Assembly: GCF_017814435.1 (NCBI RefSeq)
Contig: NZ_JAGJCB010000002.1
Location: 248,001-312,000, forward strand
Direction: 5' to 3'
From: Mariniflexile gromovii
GTDB lineage: Bacteria; Bacteroidota; Bacteroidia; Flavobacteriales; Flavobacteriaceae
Length of the DNA stretch: 64,000 nucleotides
Below are positions 61,159 to 64,000 of this stretch, piece after piece. The stretch's first letter is position 1. Every line of letters begins with the position of its first letter. Under the pieces are notes generated by a model. That model was not told where the DNA came from. It saw nothing but the letters and a program-made list of their open reading frames with translations, and did not search any database. A program made the position numbers and the translations under genes.

Positions 61159-62277
61159 TTAATGATGCTCGTCCCCGTGGTGATGCTCTTCTACAGCCGA
61201 ACCAAAGTACAATGCCGATAACATTGTAAAGATATACGCTTGTAAAGCAGCCACTAAAAGTTCTAACAATGCTAACACGAATGCTAAACCAAATGATAAT
61301 GAACTTCCTAACCAGTTTTTAAAGATAAACATTAAACCGATAATACTCATTAATACAATATGTCCTGCAGTAATATTTGCATACAAACGTATTAATAATG
61401 AGAAAGGCTTAATGAATGTACCTAATAATTCTATGGGAGCTAAAATAATTTTCATTGGCCATGGCACACCAGGCATCCAGAAAATATGACCCCAATAATT
61501 TTTGTTAGCTGTAAATGTGGTTATTAAATAAGTTAATAATGCCAATGCTAATGTTACAGCAATATTGTTTGTTACGTTAACCCCTAGTGGCGTTAACCCT
61601 AATAAATTGATGATCCAGATAAAGAAAAACACGGTTAACAAGAAACTCATGTAACGCTTGTAGTGTTTTTTTCCGATGTTTGGAATAGCGATGTCATCGC
61701 GAATGTAAAGTACGATAGGCTCTAATAAACGACCCATTCCTTTTGGTATTGCTCCTTTTTGGTAAGATTTAGCCATTCTTCTAAACATGAAGAATATCAA
61801 CAACCCTACTAAAAATATGGTAAATACGTTTTTAGTGATTGATAAATCAAAAGGCTTTACGTTTGTTGCATGATGGTGCTCGTCGTAATGAATAGTACCT
61901 TCAGCATCCGTTTTATAAATTTTTCCGTGGTAAAGTTTATAGTAATTTCCGTTAACTTCTGCAACAGATTCTCCATGGTGAAGTTTTGATGATGAAAACA
62001 CTTGCAACCCATTATCCCATAAAATTACTGGAAGTGGAAATCCAACATACTTATGTTCTCCTGCGTCATTCACATAAGAATATAAACCAAAATCATGCGA
62101 ATCTAATAAGTGATGGTTAATGTATTCTTTAATTTCTTCCTTTACACTTTGTTTACCTTCTACTTCAGGTGCAATTTCTTCTAAGTGCATCTTTTGTGGC
62201 TCATCTTGAGCAAAAGAAATGCTTGAAACTAAAAGAAATAATAAACAAATGGTTTTTAATGAAAATATATTTTGCAT
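61159..62277 (-). CDS. atpB: ATP synthase Fo subunit a with N-terminal periplasmic extension
   Basis: The 372-residue subunit a is about 100 residues longer than E. coli AtpB (271). A signal peptide (cleavage near SFAQ, residue 24) precedes a soluble region (25-145) with a His-rich stretch (HYDEHHHATN). The membrane domain contains the essential arginine R297 in SLLIRLYANITAGH. The C-terminus is also His-rich (EEHHHGDEHH). Extended AtpB proteins are seen in Bacteroidota, and the extension's purpose is not known to me. A -7 box lies upstream, so atpB probably starts the main operon. Confidence 0.95.
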   Translation of the reverse strand: MQNIFSLKTICLLFLLVSSISFAQDEPQKMHLEEIAPEVEGKQSVKEEIKEYINHHLLDSHDFGLYSYVNDAGEHKYVGFPLPVILWDNGLQVFSSSKLHHGESVAEVNGNYYKLYHGKIYKTDAEGTIHYDEHHHATNVKPFDLSITKNVFTIFLVGLLIFFMFRRMAKSYQKGAIPKGMGRLLEPIVLYIRDDIAIPNIGKKHYKRYMSFLLTVFFFIWIINLLGLTPLGVNVTNNIAVTLALALLTYLITTFTANKNYWGHIFWMPGVPWPMKIILAPIELLGTFIKPFSLLIRLYANITAGHIVLMSIIGLMFIFKNWLGSSLSFGLAFVLALLELLVAALQAYIFTMLSALYFGSAVEEHHHGDEHH

Positions 62278-62309
62278 ATCACTTAATTAATAGTGGGCTA
62301 AAAATCGGT

Positions 62310-62318
62310 GCAAAGGTA
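62310..62318 (-). promoter_or_regulatory. atpB operon promoter -7 box
   Basis: The minus strand reads TACCTTTGC, an exact -7 element, 32 bases before the atpB ATG. A TTG upstream is spaced 24 bases, longer than ideal, so only the -7 part is firm. Confidence 0.55.
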
Positions 62319-62380
62319 TGTTTTTATCTTAAAATAAAAAATCAAAATTTCACATTATTTACAAGGGAGGTTTTTACCTG

Positions 62381-62773
62381 TTAATTTTCATCTAATTTGT
62401 TGAGAATCCGTATGGTTGTTGCTGTTTCGGTTATTAAACAAATGGCATAAGGAATAAAGAAAGAAAAAAATTCATAACGTGTTATCGTTCCGTCGGAATT
62501 ATACGTCGGATAAAAGAAGATAAAAAAACAGCCGAATTTTATGAAACTACCCAGCATAAAAAGAAACCCCAGCTGGTCTTTAAATCGTTCTTTAAACAGA
62601 AACATAAACGACATAATACCTATTGCTAAAAGGGTGTTAATGATATAAGCCTGTAAAATGTGATGTTGAAGGATGGGTACTTTAATATATTGTAAAATAA
62701 AGATATAAATGAAATAAGTAATAATAGATATGCTAGCTATTATTAAAATATTTCCTGCTAATAATTTCCTCAT
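62381..62773 (-). CDS. AtpI-like small membrane protein
   Basis: The 130-residue protein has four hydrophobic segments (about 8-28, 40-60, 68-88 and 104-122) and a short polar loop (YPTYNSDGTITRYEF). It occupies the place where atpI sits in other bacteria, directly after atpZ and before atpB. Sequence likeness to AtpI is weak, so the name rests on topology and context. A role in Fo assembly or Mg2+ supply is possible. Confidence 0.65.
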   Translation of the reverse strand: MRKLLAGNILIIASISIITYFIYIFILQYIKVPILQHHILQAYIINTLLAIGIMSFMFLFKERFKDQLGFLFMLGSFIKFGCFFIFFYPTYNSDGTITRYEFFSFFIPYAICLITETATTIRILNKLDEN

Positions 62774-63004
62774 CTAACTATTAAACTTCTTTAATTGTCG
62801 CAAAACAACATACAGAGATATGGCAACGCCAAACAATGTCCCTAAAATTAAGTATAATTTCCCTCCGTTAGAAAATTTGGTATCCAACCACTTACCACCC
62901 ATAATAAAAAGGTAAATAGTTATACCCATTTGAAATGCTATTCCTGTTAAAACAACAGCGTTTTTAAGCGGTTTTTTCGGATCCTGCTGCTTGTTGTTGT
63001 CCAC
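62774..63004 (-). CDS. atpZ: AtpZ/AtpI family protein
   Basis: The 76-residue protein has two transmembrane helices (about 16-36 and 48-68) and the family core AVVLTGIAFQMGITIYLFIMGGKWLDTKF. AtpZ proteins help assemble the Fo c-ring or supply divalent ions. The start is GTG at 63004, and the first 41 bases overlap the end of the bactofilin gene in another frame. No in-frame ATG before the first helix is available. Its stop is one base before the next gene's start. Confidence 0.85.
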   Translation of the reverse strand: MDNNKQQDPKKPLKNAVVLTGIAFQMGITIYLFIMGGKWLDTKFSNGGKLYLILGTLFGVAISLYVVLRQLKKFNS

Positions 63005-63383
63005 TTTTGTTCATTTCTTTTACCGTTCCTTTCATTATACAAGATACATTAAACGTTGCGCCTGGTTCTACCGCCAGCTTTCCTGCCACCACTTCACCAT
63101 CAATCTTTGCTGTTGATTTTAAAGTTAATGTACCCGATAATGCTAATTTACCGTTAAAGCTACCTTCAAAATAAGCATCGGTACCCTGTAAGGTCCCTTT
63201 TATTAATCCCGACTTTCCAACTACCACCTTACCAGAAGTTTTTATGTTACCCTCTAAGGTTCCGTCAATTCTAAAATCACCTTCACTGGTAAAATCGCCC
63301 ACTATTTTAGTGCCTTGGGAAATAATATTCTGACTCGATAAGCCTTCAATAGCGTGCTTTTCCTTTTTGTTTTCTGAAAACAT
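62964..63383 (-). CDS. Bactofilin (polymer-forming cytoskeletal protein)
   Basis: The 139-residue protein has the bactofilin beta-helix core (about 20-115), with repeated short strands such as GDFTSEGDFRIDGTLEGNIKTSGKVVVGKSGLIKGTLQG. Both tails are short and disordered. Bactofilins polymerise without nucleotide and often affect cell shape or local peptidoglycan. The C-terminal tail is Gln/Ala/Lys rich because its codons also encode the AtpZ start. It begins 8 bases after the PorW/SprE-like stop. Confidence 0.92.
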   Translation of the reverse strand: MFSENKKEKHAIEGLSSQNIISQGTKIVGDFTSEGDFRIDGTLEGNIKTSGKVVVGKSGLIKGTLQGTDAYFEGSFNGKLALSGTLTLKSTAKIDGEVVAGKLAVEPGATFNVSCIMKGTVKEMNKSGQQQAAGSEKTA

Positions 63384-63391
63384 AATACTGT

Positions 63392-64000
63392 TTATTTAGA
63401 GTTATTATCTATACTTAAATAAGCATCCAAATTTTTATGGATTTGAATGATTTGATAATTTGCAGATGTTATTGCAAAATATGGTTCTTTAATTTTTTTC
63501 TTATCTTCTTTGGTAAGCAACTGATCGAATGTTTTAGCTACTTGTTCATTTTTCAACCCATGAACTATCACAAATGTTGTGTTAGGGTTATACACATCAA
63601 CCGATGATTTTAATGTATAATATCTTATGTTTTTCAGTGCCTCATCCAGCGTTTTTTGAAAACTGGCAATCTGCTCTGGCTTCGGGTTTTCAAATTTGAA
63701 AACAACTTTATAATTGCTGTCTGTACTTTCATTTTCAGAAACAAAATCTGAGTTCACTAATTTTGGCAATACCGTAGTTTCAATTTCTTGAGCCTGTTTT
63801 CCTTCAGGTGTATTGGCATAAGTAATTGCAATATAATTAACGGCTTTTCTATAAGGCTCTAAACCGTATAAACGTCCCGTTGCGCTTGCTTTTAGAAGTT
63901 CTAATTTTGGCACAATAGGCTCGCCGTCAAAAGTGTTTATGTATTCTTCACTTTTAGAAATAACCTCTGCATAAGCTTGATTTTCATATTGCCGATACAG
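63392..64000 (-). CDS. C-terminal part of a TPR-type PorW/SprE-like protein (cut by the window edge)
   Basis: The frame is open to the right edge of the window, so at least 202 residues of the C-terminus are present and the start lies beyond. It shows tetratricopeptide-like helices (SATGRLYGLEPYRKAVNYIAITYANTPEGKQAQEI) and then a beta-alpha region with VVFKFENPKPEQIASF and EPYFAITSANYQIIQIHKNLDAYLS. This end resembles PorW/SprE, the large lipoprotein needed for type IX secretion and gliding. The link to bactofilin and atp genes fits flavobacterial gene order as I recall it. The name is provisional. Confidence 0.6.
   Translation of the reverse strand: MYRQYENQAYAEVISKSEEYINTFDGEPIVPKLELLKASATGRLYGLEPYRKAVNYIAITYANTPEGKQAQEIETTVLPKLVNSDFVSENESTDSNYKVVFKFENPKPEQIASFQKTLDEALKNIRYYTLKSSVDVYNPNTTFVIVHGLKNEQVAKTFDQLLTKEDKKKIKEPYFAITSANYQIIQIHKNLDAYLSIDNNSK

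Noticed and set aside
1-64000. Search for CRISPR arrays, prophage, defence islands, rRNA and tRNA genes
   Set aside because: No regularly spaced direct repeats, Cas, phage structural, restriction-modification or structural RNA sequences were recognised by eye; a tRNAscan or HMM scan was not possible.

Overview
The window is an AT-rich chromosomal segment from a member of the Bacteroidota, most likely a marine Flavobacteriaceae. Supporting signs are gldH (gliding lipoprotein) and the end of a PorW/SprE-like type IX secretion gene, promoters of the Bacteroidota form TTG-N20/21-TAnnTTTG, DUF4292 and HU-SPOR proteins, an F1Fo operon that ends at atpG without atpD/atpC, and several families of intergenic palindromes of the kind common in flavobacteria. 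No rRNA, tRNA, prophage or CRISPR array was seen.

Layout. (1) 1-2665: a possible small RNA on the minus strand, an enoyl-CoA hydratase and an NtrY-like histidine kinase. (2) 2793-18108: a heme biosynthesis region arranged around a divergent promoter region near 7614-7797. Leftward are an AraC-type regulator, a ThuA-like lipoprotein, a 53-residue unannotated peptide, hemH, a MATE exporter and hemJ. Rightward are hemA, a fused hemCD, trkH-trkA potassium uptake, hemE, an EI24 membrane protein, hemF, a YchJ-like protein and hemB. Together these cover glutamyl-tRNA to heme except HemL. The hemF reading frame is joined in frame to a REP-associated tyrosine transposase (RAYT), and the linker is encoded by two copies of the transposase's presumed REP palindrome. 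(3) 18195-32602: an Lrp regulator, a CNNM/CBS protein, three tandem 2.8-kb paralogues (MG2-like domain plus TonB-plug-like domain), an alkyltransferase, a serine hydrolase, a DEDDy exonuclease and a double ABC ATPase. (4) 32930-40115, minus strand: scoA/scoB CoA transferase split by a four-helix-bundle gene, pbp1A, gldH, ricT and trhO. (5) 40406-49141: recA, an ECF sigma factor followed by a protein with both an inner-membrane anchor and a predicted outer-membrane barrel, plsC, trpS, dprA, an HU-SPOR protein and a thioesterase. (6) 49232-55970, minus strand: an envelope operon (flippase, dut, nucleotidyltransferase, TPR protein, DUF4292 protein, EnvC-like protein) interrupted by a GIY-YIG gene lying between palindromes. 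(7) 56807-64000, minus strand: ATP synthase genes atpB-E-F-H-A-G with a broken four-helix-bundle gene inside, preceded by atpZ/atpI-like genes, bactofilin and the PorW/SprE-like C-terminus.

The recurring theme is small selfish or semi-mobile sequence embedded in core operons. There are five 29-bp REP palindromes and one RAYT, two 131-bp palindromic elements (one in the trpS leader), a second palindrome family around a GIY-YIG gene, and two four-helix-bundle genes inside conserved operons. The RAYT-HemF fusion is the most striking single observation. All functions are inferred by reading the sequence; no database search was run.
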